Assembly (NCBI GenBank): GCA_030537155.1 | Contig: JAUNOH010000010.1 | Location: 1-44,230 of the forward strand | Direction: 5' to 3' | Length of the DNA stretch: 44,230 bases | Origin: Bacillota bacterium | GTDB lineage: Bacteria > Bacillota_I > Bacilli_A > RFN20 > CAG-826 | In this document: piece after piece, positions 44,080 through 44,230 of the stretch | Layout of the letters: each line of letters begins with the position of its first letter | How positions within the stretch are numbered: the stretch's first letter is position 1 | The notes under the pieces: model-generated | What the model was told of the DNA's origin: nothing | The model's input: the letters and a program-made list of their open reading frames with translations, nothing else | The model's database searches: none | Position numbers and translations under genes: made by a program

Positions 44080-44206
44080 GGGTGCAACAGGGGCCGTCTC
44101 AATCCAGCCCACGGTTGCCCCGATACTGATTTCTTCAATCCCCCCCTTTCGGAAATCAGCATCATAGTCCCGAAGGCCAGGCTCCCCCCTCTGGCCTTCT
44201 TTTTTA
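44080..44206 (+). ncRNA. Structured RNA with terminator: small RNA or attenuator of a gene beyond the window
   Basis: Hairpin 1: GGG (44080-44082) with CCC (44119-44121), GCAA (44084-44087) with TTGC (44115-44118), then a CAGGGG bulge, CCGT (44094-44097) with ACGG (44111-44114). Hairpin 2: GAT and CTGATTTC (44122-44133) with GAAATCAG and ATC (44152-44163), C-rich loop. Hairpin 3 is a terminator: GAAGGCCAG (44172-44180) with CTGGCCTTC (44191-44199), then T run. The bulge GGGG can pair with a C-rich loop. A poor promoter (TTTGAC 44048-44053, spacer 18, AACAAT) precedes. It matches no riboswitch class I know. Confidence 0.5.
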
Positions 44207-44230
44207 TTTCTGTCTGTAATAACGCTGATT

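Noticed and set aside
43949-44167. A 72-residue frame on the plus strand opposite the rpsD leader
   Set aside because: No SD; it overlaps the rpsD promoter and the structured RNA, and has no recognisable domain.

Overview
The window looks like the chromosome of an uncultured gut member of the Bacillota, probably class Bacilli (Erysipelotrichales or RFN20-like). The evidence is BspA-type leucine-rich lipoproteins, an InlB-type repeat, a CIRCE-controlled groESL operon, a zinc-free type rpsD, strong SD sequences on many genes, and host-glycan or plant-glycan hydrolases. TGA is used as a stop and Trp is TGG, so this is not a Mycoplasma-code organism. Housekeeping and sugar genes are rich in GCC/ATC/CTC/GGC codons. 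Several accessory genes (fic, the AlbA-type regulator, the DUF234 ATPase, abiE) look more AT-rich. The lineage is an inference, not a measurement.

Layout. 1-4234: surface-polymer modification, with an MBOAT acyltransferase (cut by the left edge) and two SGNH-like/leucine-rich proteins whose domain order is swapped. 4554-8341: a circularly permuted, doubly membrane-anchored GH3 glycosidase with a small membrane protein. 8516-17518: an L-rhamnoside locus: DeoR regulator, GPH-type symporter with a long coiled-coil tail, GH78 alpha-L-rhamnosidase, rhamnulokinase, rhamnose isomerase, rhamnulose-1-phosphate aldolase. 17569-18615: a class II Fic protein with twin promoter repeats. 18828-25835: a leucine-rich lipoprotein, a second (cytosolic, normal-order) GH3, a MATE exporter and a GT2 glycosyltransferase. 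25950-28259: an AlbA/HATPase-type regulator bracketed by paired GTATACC repeats, and a membrane-bound XRE regulator. 28427-30440: CIRCE-groES-groEL. 30502-34967: DUF234 ATPase, TetR regulator, EamA transporter, patatin. 35063-39037: tyrS, then an operon of NADP-type secondary alcohol dehydrogenase, COG0523 GTPase and a small membrane protein. 39146-41156: a poly-G promoter driving a candidate small RNA, then an AbiE toxin-antitoxin pair. 41325-44230: pepF, rpsD with a structured leader, and a divergent structured RNA that ends in a strong terminator near the right edge.

How the parts fit. Rhamnosides are imported by the symporter, cut by the GH78 enzyme (no signal peptide, so cytosolic), and the rhamnose passes through RhaA-RhaB-RhaD to dihydroxyacetone phosphate and L-lactaldehyde. 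No lactaldehyde reductase lies in the locus. The same TGCGCA/TGCGCG operator-like words found before the DeoR gene, the symporter and the GH78 gene recur as a perfect 14-bp palindrome before the alcohol dehydrogenase at 36511, which makes that enzyme a candidate missing step.

The least explained signals are the poly-G promoter with its two-hairpin RNA (39146-39256), the terminal structured RNA (44080-44206), the paired repeats around the AlbA gene, the twin operators of fic, and a recurrent leaderless promoter architecture (-10 box 5-10 nt before ATG, no SD) on at least five genes.
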